Source of the DNA: CAYPYS01 sp964445715
GTDB lineage: Bacteria; Omnitrophota; Gorgyraeia; Gorgyraeales; Gorgyraeaceae
Direction: 5' to 3'
Length of the DNA: 8,879 nucleotides
Assembly (NCBI GenBank): GCA_964445715.1
Contig: CAYULJ010000069.1
Span: forward strand, 1 to 8,879
Part shown: in pieces, positions 1 to 6,137 of the stretch
Numbering within the stretch: the first letter of the stretch is position 1
Layout of the letters: the number at the start of each line of letters is the position of its first letter
Notes under the pieces: generated by a model
What the model saw: only the letters and a program-made list of their open reading frames with translations
What the model was told of the DNA's origin: nothing
Databases searched by the model: none
Translations under genes and position numbers: made by a program

Positions 1-1
1 T

Positions 2-85
2 ATATTTTATAGCATAATAGGCGGCGTATTACATTTGCTATACCCCGTAAAAATAAAACAAGGAGGGGACAGCGGTGATAAATAA
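2..85 (+). CDS. C-terminal end of an unidentified upstream gene (partial)
   Basis: One frame stays open from the window edge and stops at TAA 83-85, giving 27 residues; the other two forward frames stop within the first 13 bases. The visible tail starts with a hydrophobic stretch (IFYSIIGGVLHLLYP) and ends with a short polar, charged segment (VKIKQGGDSGDK). That would fit the last membrane segment of a membrane protein. The stop overlaps the start of the next gene by 11 bp, the same overlap style as other junctions in this window. I cannot name the family from 27 residues, and chance openness over so short a stretch is possible. Trm112-like genes often follow lpxK or other envelope genes, but nothing visible here shows that. 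Confidence 0.35.
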   Translation: MFYSIIGGVLHLLYPVKIKQGGDSGDK

Positions 86-230
86 AGAGCTTCTAGGCAT
101 ACTAGCTTGCCCAGCGTGCAAGGCAGGAGTCGAATTAAAAGATAATAAGCTTCATTGCACAAAGTGCAAAAGAAAATATCCGATTAAAGACGGCATCCCC
201 GTCATGCTGATCGAGGAATCCGAAGCCTAA
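75..230 (+). CDS. Trm112-family small zinc-ribbon protein
   Basis: This 51-residue protein starts at GTG 75, eight bases after a strong ribosome-binding site (AAGGAGG, 60-66), and ends at TAA 228-230. It begins MINKELLGILACPAC, has a second cysteine pair CTKC, and closes with KRKYPIKDGIPVMLIEE. The pairs C12/C15 and C28/C31 form a one-zinc ribbon, and the YPIKDGIPVML block is the hallmark of the YcaR/UPF0434 (COG2835) family, whose members are about 50-65 residues. In eukaryotes and archaea Trm112 stabilises and activates SAM methyltransferases that act on tRNA, rRNA and release factors. In bacteria the role is poorly defined, so a chaperone role for a methyltransferase is inference. The stop codon forms part of the left arm of the palindrome at 227-265. 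Confidence 0.85.
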   Translation: MINKELLGILACPACKAGVELKDNKLHCTKCKRKYPIKDGIPVMLIEESEA

Positions 231-265
231 CTTTACATTTCAACAACGTTAAAATGTAAAGTTAG
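227..265 (+). repeat. Dispersed intergenic palindrome, copy 1 (divergent)
   Basis: The 14-bp arms (left CTAACTTTACATTT, 227-240; right 252-265) are perfectly complementary. Inside them lie one C/A mismatch (241/251) and an AAC/GTT stem closing on a three-base AAC loop, centred on 246. The 29-bp core at 232-260 aligns without gaps to the other two copies, with differences at symmetric positions. The left arm contains the stop codon of the Trm112 gene. No U-tract follows directly, so it does not look like a simple intrinsic terminator. The aroQ ribosome-binding site lies about 20 bp downstream. Confidence 0.85.
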
Positions 266-296
266 CTAGAAAAAACTACTATTTTTAGGAGGAAAC

Positions 297-740
297 ATGA
301 CTAAGATCTTGGTTATCCATGGTCCAAATATAAACCTTCTTGGGAAAAGAGAGCCCAAGATCTATGGCAAGACAACAATGGAAGAGATAAATAAAAAGCT
401 CAGGGTGCTCGCAAAAAAGAAAAGCACAAGCCTGGATATTTTTCAATCCAACTACGAAGGCGAGATCGTGGAAAGAATAGGAAAATCCAAAGGCAAATAC
501 GCAGCCCTCTTAATAAATCCTGCTGCGTATACGCACACAAGCGTTGCCATACGCGACGCGATATCTGCTACTGGCATACCAACAGTAGAGGTACACCTAT
601 CGAACATCTATTCACGGGAAGATTTTAGACACATCTCCCTGATCGCGTCTGTAGCAAAAGGTCAGATATCTGGCTTTGGCGTGGATAGTTATATCTATGG
701 GCTTGAATCCGCAATAAAGCTGGCGAAGCGCAAATCTTGA
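297..740 (+). CDS. aroQ: Type II 3-dehydroquinate dehydratase
   Basis: This cytoplasmic enzyme dehydrates 3-dehydroquinate to 3-dehydroshikimate, the third step of the shikimate pathway to aromatic amino acids. The 147-residue length is typical of the dodecameric type II family. The N-terminal signature GPNINLLGKREPKIYG (residues 9-24) carries R18 and the catalytic Y23. NPAAYTHTS (74-82) carries N74, and VEVHLSNIYSREDFRH (97-112) carries the acid H100 and R111, so all expected active-site residues are present. The ATG at 297 sits five bases after AGGAGG (287-292), a strong site. The stop overlaps the next start as TTGA, so the two genes are probably translationally coupled. In Bacillus the homologue yqhS also precedes an Xaa-Pro peptidase and efp. 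Confidence 0.97.
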   Translation: MTKILVIHGPNINLLGKREPKIYGKTTMEEINKKLRVLAKKKSTSLDIFQSNYEGEIVERIGKSKGKYAALLINPAAYTHTSVAIRDAISATGIPTVEVHLSNIYSREDFRHISLIASVAKGQISGFGVDSYIYGLESAIKLAKRKS

Positions 741-1810
741 TCCTAATAGACTATATCTCCAGGCAAAAAAAATTATTAAAAATACTAGAATCCAAATCTC
801 TGGACGCACTTCTTATAAAAAAGAAGCAAAATATATTTTACTTCACCGGGGCGAAAGGAGACGACGCAATCCTCTTTGTATCTCCCCAGAAAAATATCCT
901 CATTACTGACTCGAGATATAAGGAAGAATGCTCTAGTTCCTTAAAAAAGTGTGGGTTAAAAATCGTAAAATATAGCGAGACAGCTTCTAGCGTTGGGGAT
1001 ATCTGCAAAAAAACCAGGTCTAAGCGCATAGGGTTTGAATCAAAAAGTTTCTCTTATGCTGAGTATGCTGCCATAAAAAAAGAATTGAAAAATAAAAGAT
1101 TAGTACCGTCTAGAGATATAGCAGAATCACTTAGAATGGTTAAAGACAAGGAAGAAGTTAAATACATAAGAGCTGCCTGCAAAACCGGTTGCAAAATAAT
1201 GAACCATGCCGTAAAAACCCTTAAGCCCCTTAACAGCGAAGAAAGAGTAAAAAACAATATAAATGCTTATATAGCGAAGAATGCATTTAAAAAAGCAGAT
1301 TTTGAGATCATAGTGGCGTCTGGCAAGAGAGCATGCATGCCACATGCCTCTGTGTCAACCAAAATCATCAGAAAAGACGATATGATTGTAATCGATTTAG
1401 GCGCAATGAATTGCGGATATAATTCTGACTTGACAAGGACTGTTTTCTTAGGTAGAATTGAGCGAAAGTATCGACGGATTTATAGCATTGTATTGGACGC
1501 TCAGAAAAAGGCGATTGAGAACATAAGGCCGGGCATAAAAGCTAAATATATAGATTATATATCCCGGCAATATATATTAAATAAAGGGCTGGGAAAATAT
1601 TTCATCCACAACCTGGGCCATGGCATAGGCCTGGAGATCCACGAAAAACCAGCTATTTCAAGAAATAGCAACGTCGTCTTAGAGGAAAACATGGTATTTA
1701 CCGTAGAGCCTGGTATCTACATACCTGACTACGGCGGCATAAGGATAGAGGACGACGTGCTGGTTACAAAAACCGGTTGCGAAATACTGACAGCCTCAAC
1801 CAAAAAGTAA
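737..1810 (+). CDS. M24B Xaa-Pro peptidase (PepP/PepQ/YqhT type)
   Basis: This is a cytoplasmic dinuclear-metal peptidase that cleaves Xaa-Pro bonds in dipeptides or peptide N termini. The 357-residue length matches the short bacterial family (about 350-360). Residues 1 to about 130 form the creatinase-type N-terminal domain (LDALLIKKKQNIFYFTG). Residues from about 137 onward form the pita-bread catalytic domain. The five metal ligands are visible: D220 and D231 (IDLGAMNCGYNSDLTRT), H295 (NLGHGIGLEIHE), E324 (FTVEPGIYIP) and E338 (GGIRIEDD). Further histidines H203 and H302 sit where substrate-binding histidines are expected. The start is TTG at 737, overlapping the aroQ stop by 4 bp with no strong ribosome-binding site, so coupling is likely. 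The sequence cannot decide between aminopeptidase P and dipeptidase, so no symbol is given. Confidence 0.93.
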   Translation: MILIDYISRQKKLLKILESKSLDALLIKKKQNIFYFTGAKGDDAILFVSPQKNILITDSRYKEECSSSLKKCGLKIVKYSETASSVGDICKKTRSKRIGFESKSFSYAEYAAIKKELKNKRLVPSRDIAESLRMVKDKEEVKYIRAACKTGCKIMNHAVKTLKPLNSEERVKNNINAYIAKNAFKKADFEIIVASGKRACMPHASVSTKIIRKDDMIVIDLGAMNCGYNSDLTRTVFLGRIERKYRRIYSIVLDAQKKAIENIRPGIKAKYIDYISRQYILNKGLGKYFIHNLGHGIGLEIHEKPAISRNSNVVLEENMVFTVEPGIYIPDYGGIRIEDDVLVTKTGCEILTASTKK

Positions 1811-1828
1811 TATGCAGCCGTACTGTGC

Positions 1829-1983
1829 AACATCTGGAGCTAGGTTCAAAAAGCCTTTTCATTTTGCGCAACAGGGAATCTTGCATTACTTAAGGGCTTG
1901 CCTGTCAAAATAAACGGAGCGAGGCCCAACTCATCGCAAACCAACATTGGCCGAGCGTTTTTTTGAACCTAGCTCCAGATGTT
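1829..1983. repeat. 155-bp MITE-like element with 24-bp perfect terminal inverted repeats
   Basis: The left end (1829-1852, AACATCTGGAGCTAGGTTCA followed by AAAA) and right end (1960-1983) are exact reverse complements over 24 bp. Between them, TTTGCG (1863-1868) can pair with CGCAAA (1935-1940). Within that, 1894-1927 can fold into a bulged hairpin (GGGCTTGCCTGT with ACGGAGCGAGGCCC, including G-U pairs). The layout resembles a small non-autonomous inverted-repeat element or a cruciform or structured RNA. I see no clear target-site duplication. It fills the gap between the peptidase gene and efp, and its right end lies nine bases before the efp Shine-Dalgarno. The arms are too far apart for an intrinsic terminator. 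I do not recognise it as a named element. Confidence 0.75.
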
Positions 1984-1991
1984 TGAGATGT

Positions 1992-1995
1992 AGGA
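1992..1995 (+). promoter_or_regulatory. Ribosome-binding site that decides the efp start
   Basis: AGGA (within TAGGAAAAAT) ends eight bases before ATG 2004. This supports that ATG over the in-frame TTG at 1947, which lies inside the inverted-repeat element and would add 19 residues with no family counterpart. Confidence 0.6.
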
Positions 1996-2003
1996 AAAAT
2001 ATT

Positions 2004-2564
2004 ATGCAAGCACCGATTAATCAATTAAAAAAAGGTTCCTATATAGAATTGGGCAACGAAGTCTATCAAATCGTCGACCATAAGCACGTAAAGCCTGGTA
2101 AAGGTGGGGCGTTCGTCCGCACAAAATTAAAAAACGTAAAACTAGAGACGACCGTGGATAAGACGTTCAGGCCCAACGATAAACTCGAAGTAGCATTTAT
2201 AGATAAAAGACAACTGCAATATCTCTATTCGGCCGGCGATACCTATGAGTTCATGGATCATGACACATACGACCAGGTAAGCCTGCATCGCGATCAGCTC
2301 GGTGAAGTAGTCAATTATCTCAAAGAAAACCTAGAAGTAACAGCCTTTGTATATAAACATAAGATTATATCTCTAGAGCCTCCTATTTTTATAAATATGA
2401 AAATAATCTCCACTGAACCAGGGATAAGAGGCGACACCTCTAGGGCAGGCACAAAACCCGCGACCACAGAAACCGGGATGAGCATATCAGTTCCTTTGTT
2501 TATAAACACGGAGGACATGGTGCGCATTGACACCAGGACCAAAGAATACGTCGGACGCGCATAG
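2004..2564 (+). CDS. efp: Translation elongation factor P
   Basis: EF-P binds between the ribosomal P and E sites and relieves stalling at proline runs. Starting at ATG 2004 (MQAPINQLKKGSYIELG) the protein is 186 residues, the usual family length. The N-terminal KOW-like domain (about 1-65) has the tip loop HVKPGKGGAF, whose K33 is the residue that is modified in E. coli-type EF-P. An arginine here would have indicated rhamnosylation. An OB domain follows (about 68-125), then the C-terminal OB domain with GIRGDTSRAGTKPATTETG and SVPLFI, the family signature. The upstream extension from TTG 1947 comes from the inverted-repeat element and is rejected. It is followed after 19 bp by accB. No modification enzyme is visible in this window. 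Confidence 0.97.
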   Translation: MQAPINQLKKGSYIELGNEVYQIVDHKHVKPGKGGAFVRTKLKNVKLETTVDKTFRPNDKLEVAFIDKRQLQYLYSAGDTYEFMDHDTYDQVSLHRDQLGEVVNYLKENLEVTAFVYKHKIISLEPPIFINMKIISTEPGIRGDTSRAGTKPATTETGMSISVPLFINTEDMVRIDTRTKEYVGRA

Positions 2565-2583
2565 CTAAGATAAGGAGCAGGTT

Positions 2584-3042
2584 ATGAACCTAAAAGAGAT
2601 AAAAGAGCTTATAAATCTGATGAATGAAAATAACCTCATGGAGCTGGAGATCGAAAGAGAAGGGACAAAGATAAGGATCAGGAAATCAGCCTCAGGAAAC
2701 TTTGAGGCAGCAACTGAAGGTCCTGATGCACAAAGGATAATCCAGACCGTAAAGACAGAACAGGCAGCTCCTGCAAAAAAAGAACAAAGGCCTGAAAAAA
2801 ACCTGGTAGCGATAAAAACGCCTATGGTAGGTACTTTTTATAGAACACCTTCGCCAGATGCAAAACCATATGCAGAAATCGGGCAGGTAGTAGAAGTCGA
2901 TCAGGTAGTGTGCGTCATCGAAGCAATGAAGCTTATGAATGAGATAAAATCCGAAGTCAAAGGCAAGATAGTAGAGATACTAGTAGAAAACGCCAACCCT
3001 GTAGAATACGGCCAGGCATTATTCATGGTAGAGCCTGTTTAA
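2584..3042 (+). CDS. accB: Biotin carboxyl carrier protein of acetyl-CoA carboxylase
   Basis: This protein carries biotin between biotin carboxylase and the carboxyltransferase in the first committed step of fatty acid synthesis. It has 152 residues. The N-terminal segment MNLKEIKELINLMNENNLMELEIE (1-24) is the usual oligomerisation part, residues about 36-73 are an Ala/Lys/Glu-rich linker, and residues about 75-151 form the biotinyl domain. EAMKLMNEI carries the biotinylated lysine K116, and TPMVGTFYRTPSPDAKPY includes the protruding-thumb region typical of acetyl-CoA carboxylase carriers. ATG 2584 follows AAGGAG (2572-2577) at good spacing. accC lies 79 bp downstream, with copy 2 of the palindrome between them. 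accA and accD are not in the window. Confidence 0.97.
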   Translation: MNLKEIKELINLMNENNLMELEIEREGTKIRIRKSASGNFEAATEGPDAQRIIQTVKTEQAAPAKKEQRPEKNLVAIKTPMVGTFYRTPSPDAKPYAEIGQVVEVDQVVCVIEAMKLMNEIKSEVKGKIVEILVENANPVEYGQALFMVEPV

Positions 3043-3062
3043 TAAAATCAGACCCACGCTTA

Positions 3063-3109
3063 TTGCTTAAGTTTACACTTCAACATTGTTGAAGTGTAAA
3101 CTTAAGCAA
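3063..3109 (+). repeat. Dispersed intergenic palindrome, copy 2 (perfect, 47 bp)
   Basis: Each arm is 23 bp and the arms are perfectly complementary around a single central T at 3086. The left arm begins TTGCTTAAGTTTACACTTCA and ends ACA. As RNA it would form a long hairpin with a tiny loop. No U-tract follows. The right arm runs into the accC Shine-Dalgarno (AAGGTGG, 3108-3114), so folding could affect accC translation or mark a processing point between accB and accC. It differs from copy 3 by only one base over their shared 43 bp. Confidence 0.92.
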
Positions 3110-3114
3110 GGTGG
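3108..3114 (+). promoter_or_regulatory. accC ribosome-binding site touching the palindrome
   Basis: AAGGTGG ends seven bases before ATG 3122 and its first two bases are the last pairs of the palindrome stem. It fixes the accC start at 3122. The in-frame TTG at 3086 is the centre of the palindrome and would add 12 residues absent from the family. Confidence 0.75.
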
Positions 3115-3121
3115 TTATCTA

Positions 3122-4468
3122 ATGTTTTCAAAAATATTAATCGCAAATCGTGGAGAAGTGGCTGTCAGGATAATACGCGCCTGCAAAGAGATGGGCATCA
3201 GGACAGTCGCTGTATACTCAGAGACTGACGCACAATCCCTGCATGCCAGATTAGCAGACGAAGCAGTCTGCATAGGCTCTAACCATCCCTCTGAAAGCTA
3301 CCTGAATATACCAGCTATCATAAGCGCTGCTGAGATCACAGACGTAGACGCTATACACCCTGGCTATGGCTTCCAGGCAGAGAACGCGCACTTCGCAGAG
3401 ATATGTGAATCGTGCGACATCAGCTTTATAGGGCCCACACCAGAGACCATGAGGCTTTTAGGCGACAAGATGACTGCTCGTCAAACAATGCAAAAGGTAG
3501 GCATACCAGTGATCCCCGGAAGCAGCAACATAATAAAGACCAAAGAAGAAGCTCTTAAGGTCGCGAAAAAATTAAAATACCCTGTCATCATCAAGGCCTC
3601 TGCAGGCGGTGGCGGCAAGGGAATGAGGGTCTGTCATAACGATGTACGCCTCGTGAGTTCATTTATGACAGCTCAGCAAGAAGCAGAAGCGGCATTCGGA
3701 AATTCAAACGTGTATATTGAAAAATATATAGAAAGACCAAAGCACATAGAAGTGCAAATACTGGCTGATAAGTCAGGCCATATACTCCATCTTGGAGAAA
3801 GGGATTGCACGATTCAAAGACGACATCAAAAATTAATAGAAGAATCCCCGTCTCCTGCCATAGAGTCAAAATTAAGAAAGAAAGTAGGCGAGATGGCGAT
3901 AAAAGTTGGCAAGGCATGTAACTATATAAATGCCGGCACAGTAGAATTTCTTCTCGATAGATATAATAATTTCTACTTTCTGGAAGTCAATACACGCATC
4001 CAAGTGGAACACCCTGTGACAGAGATGGTAACGGGGATAGACCTGGTAAAAGAACAGATCAATATCGCGTTTGGAAAAAAGCTTCCCTACAAACAAGATG
4101 ATGTAAAGATAAAAGGCGCTGCCATCGAATGTAGGATAAACGCGGAAAACACAGAAAAAAATTTCATGCCAAACCCCGGAAAGATAGAGATATTTATCGC
4201 ACCGGGCGGGCCTGGCATAAGGGTAGACTCGCACGCATATGCTGGCTATTCTATCCCGCCTTATTATGATTCGATGATAGCAAAGCTCATCTCTTATGGT
4301 AGGAACAGGCAAGAGGCGATCAGGATCATGAGGCGCTCTCTCGACGAATTTCTGATAGAGCCAATAAAGACAACCATACCTTTTCATAAACACGTCATGA
4401 GCGACATGTTATTCGTGCGAGGAAATTTTGCAACTGATTACGTAGAGAAAATGACAGGGAACGAATAA
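3122..4468 (+). CDS. accC: Biotin carboxylase subunit of acetyl-CoA carboxylase
   Basis: This ATP-grasp enzyme carboxylates the biotin on AccB with bicarbonate and ATP. From ATG 3122 (MFSKILIANRGEVAVRIIRA) the protein has 448 residues, one fewer than the E. coli enzyme. The N-terminal domain covers about 1-115. ATP-grasp residues include K116, K158, the glycine loop AGGGGKGMR (161-169) and the E288/N290/R292 set in FLEVNTRIQVEHPVTEM. GERDCTIQRRHQKLIEESPSP (225-245) carries the conserved cysteine C229, and the C-terminal domain contains GAAIECRINAE. It is complete with no missing key residue. It forms a unit with accB upstream and is followed after 16 bp by an Asp23-domain gene, the same neighbour as in Bacillus. 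Confidence 0.98.
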   Translation: MFSKILIANRGEVAVRIIRACKEMGIRTVAVYSETDAQSLHARLADEAVCIGSNHPSESYLNIPAIISAAEITDVDAIHPGYGFQAENAHFAEICESCDISFIGPTPETMRLLGDKMTARQTMQKVGIPVIPGSSNIIKTKEEALKVAKKLKYPVIIKASAGGGGKGMRVCHNDVRLVSSFMTAQQEAEAAFGNSNVYIEKYIERPKHIEVQILADKSGHILHLGERDCTIQRRHQKLIEESPSPAIESKLRKKVGEMAIKVGKACNYINAGTVEFLLDRYNNFYFLEVNTRIQVEHPVTEMVTGIDLVKEQINIAFGKKLPYKQDDVKIKGAAIECRINAENTEKNFMPNPGKIEIFIAPGGPGIRVDSHAYAGYSIPPYYDSMIAKLISYGRNRQEAIRIMRRSLDEFLIEPIKTTIPFHKHVMSDMLFVRGNFATDYVEKMTGNE

Positions 4469-4484
4469 AGCCGGAGGTCCACAC

Positions 4485-5093
4485 ATGAAGATATTCAATA
4501 TAGTAGCTATTTTTATTTATACCCTGATATTTTCAATAATAGGGGGTTTTCTTATCGCGCTTTCTCTTCGCACAGAGTCTCTCGATTCAATAATCAGCCT
4601 TATGAACTACCTATCACAAACAGACAATATCAGATTGACAATGGCTCTTATAGGCCTATTCCTGATCCTGGTAAATATATCCATTGCTCAGCTTTCAATA
4701 GGAAAACTCCGAAAACATAAGACCATTGCCTTTGACAATCCTAATGGCCGGGTAACCATATCGCTCGGCGCAATAGAGGACTACATAAAAAAATTGACAC
4801 ATAATATGACGGAAATAAAAGACATGAAATCAAATATATCCGCAGGCAGGGCAGGCATCGAGGTTATTACAAAGGCAGTGTTGTATTCGGATGCAAACAT
4901 ACCAGAGGTCACTGAAAAAATACAAAATGCGATAAAATACCGCCTGCAGGAAATGCTAGGCATAGAAGAAACTGTCGCAGTAAAGATCCATGTCACAAAA
5001 GTAGTGGAGAAGGGCAAAAAAACAGAAAAGAAAAACGCTGTAAGCCAGCCTGAACCTGGTGGTTTCAAAGGCGAAATAGAATACGGAAAATAG
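4485..5093 (+). CDS. amaP: Membrane-anchored Asp23-domain protein (AmaP-like)
   Basis: This 202-residue protein has two predicted membrane segments, at about 4-28 and 51-70, joined by a short loop. A basic stretch (GKLRKHK) follows, then an Asp23/DUF322-like domain at about 86-172 (NPNGRVTISLGAIEDYIKKL ... VAVKIHVTKV). The tail is charged and ends FKGEIEYGK. Two N-terminal helices before an Asp23 fold are the layout of AmaP, which anchors Asp23 at the membrane in Gram-positive bacteria. Its position right after accBC matches Bacillus yqhY, a soluble Asp23-family protein genetically linked to control of acetyl-CoA carboxylase. A role in fatty acid supply or the membrane is therefore inferred. 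GGAGG (4473-4477) precedes ATG 4485. The family call is firmer than the exact function. Confidence 0.8.
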   Translation: MKIFNIVAIFIYTLIFSIIGGFLIALSLRTESLDSIISLMNYLSQTDNIRLTMALIGLFLILVNISIAQLSIGKLRKHKTIAFDNPNGRVTISLGAIEDYIKKLTHNMTEIKDMKSNISAGRAGIEVITKAVLYSDANIPEVTEKIQNAIKYRLQEMLGIEETVAVKIHVTKVVEKGKKTEKKNAVSQPEPGGFKGEIEYGK

Positions 5094-5105
5094 GAGGAGT
5101 GGGGA

Positions 5106-6134
5106 ATGAAAAAAGTTGGAGTGTTAACTGGCGGAGGAGATTGTCCTGGTTTAAATCCGGTAATAAGGGCGATTGTCAGATATGCCCTTAAGGAAGGGTA
5201 TCAAGTAATAGGGGTCAAGAATGGCTGGAAGGGATTGATTGAAAAAAATACCATGAAACTGGATCTCAATGCAGTCTCTGGAATATTACCTAAAGGCGGA
5301 ACGATACTAGGGACATCCAGAACAAACCCCTACAAAAAAGAAGGCGACAAGGAAAAAGCAAAACAGAACTTTAAAAAACTAGGCCTTGAAGCCTTGATAG
5401 CTATCGGAGGAGAAGACACTTTAGGAGTAGCATCAAAGCTATGCAAGGAAGGATTGAATATAGTAGGCGCGCCAAAGACCATCGATAATGACATATCCTG
5501 CACTGATGTTACATTTGGCTTTGACACCGCGATAAATATCGCCACTGAGGCAATAGACAGGGTCCACACCACTGCTGAATCGCATAACAGGATCATGGTC
5601 GTAGAGGTGATGGGAAGGCACGCTGGGTGGATCGCCATAGAATCAGGGATGGCAGGCGGCGCTGATGTTATTTTAATACCAGAGGTAGCAATAGATATAA
5701 ATGAAGTCTGTAAGATTTTAAAGAAACGCCACGATCGCGGCAAAAGCTTCAGTATCGTAGTCGTGGCAGAGGGCGCTAAATTCAAAAAAGGTGGCATGGT
5801 AAAACAAGAGGAAAAACTAGACGCGTTCGGTCACGTGCGATTAGGCGGGATAGGCCATATTCTCGGCGAAGAGATAGAAAAAAGAACCGGGTTCGAGACA
5901 AGGGTAACCGTGCTCGGACATATACAGAGAGGTGGTACGCCTACGGCATTCGATAGAGTGCTCGGCACTAGGTTTGGCATAAAGGCAATGGAACTCGTCC
6001 TTAAAAAACAATACGGAAAGATGGTTGCGCTACAGGGCAATAAAGTAATAGACGTGCCCCTGGAAGAAGCTATCAGCAAACTTAAAACAGTCGATATGGA
6101 ACTCTACGATATCGCAAAGATTTTCTTCGGGTAA
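5106..6134 (+). CDS. pfp: 6-phosphofructokinase, pyrophosphate-type signature
   Basis: This 342-residue enzyme phosphorylates fructose-6-phosphate to fructose-1,6-bisphosphate. Motifs in order are GVLTGGGDCPGLNPVIR (5-21), GGEDTLG (101-107), PKTIDNDI (123-130, catalytic D127), MGRHAGW (169-175), and GHIQRGGTPTAFDR (271-284). In this superfamily Asp at the position of E. coli G104 blocks ATP, and Lys at the position of G124 favours pyrophosphate. Here they are D104 and K124, so a PPi donor and a reversible reaction are predicted. The length and motifs fit the Amycolatopsis/Thermotoga-type group. AGGAGG precedes ATG 5106. It is followed after three bases by gmhA, whose substrate is sedoheptulose-7-phosphate, a sugar some PPi enzymes also phosphorylate. 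Annotation as ATP-dependent PfkA would probably be wrong. Confidence 0.92.
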   Translation: MKKVGVLTGGGDCPGLNPVIRAIVRYALKEGYQVIGVKNGWKGLIEKNTMKLDLNAVSGILPKGGTILGTSRTNPYKKEGDKEKAKQNFKKLGLEALIAIGGEDTLGVASKLCKEGLNIVGAPKTIDNDISCTDVTFGFDTAINIATEAIDRVHTTAESHNRIMVVEVMGRHAGWIAIESGMAGGADVILIPEVAIDINEVCKILKKRHDRGKSFSIVVVAEGAKFKKGGMVKQEEKLDAFGHVRLGGIGHILGEEIEKRTGFETRVTVLGHIQRGGTPTAFDRVLGTRFGIKAMELVLKKQYGKMVALQGNKVIDVPLEEAISKLKTVDMELYDIAKIFFG

Positions 6135-6137
6135 ACT

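Noticed and set aside
1829..1983. Integron attC-like site
   Set aside because: The arms lack the expected GTTRRRY/RYYYAAC core sites and no integrase or cassette organisation is visible.
1947..2003. N-terminal extension of EF-P from TTG 1947 (MAERFFEPSSRCLRCRKNI)
   Set aside because: The extra 19 residues are encoded partly by the inverted-repeat element, have no counterpart in EF-P, and ATG 2004 has the ribosome-binding site and gives the standard length.
3063..3109. Intrinsic terminator between accB and accC
   Set aside because: The stem is strong but AT-rich and is followed by AAGGTGG, not a U-tract, and accC must be expressed with accB. The same reasoning applies to the copy at 7167-7211.
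3086..3121. N-terminal extension of AccC from TTG 3086
   Set aside because: The codons come from the right half of the palindrome. AccC proteins begin at the MFSKILIANRGE block, which starts at ATG 3122 with a good ribosome-binding site.
3872..4393. 173-residue open frame on the minus strand
   Set aside because: It lies wholly antisense to accC, is rich in cysteine, tyrosine and arginine without recognisable motifs, and has no supporting start context.
5330..5797. 155-residue open frame on the minus strand
   Set aside because: It is antisense to the well-supported phosphofructokinase and shows no family features.
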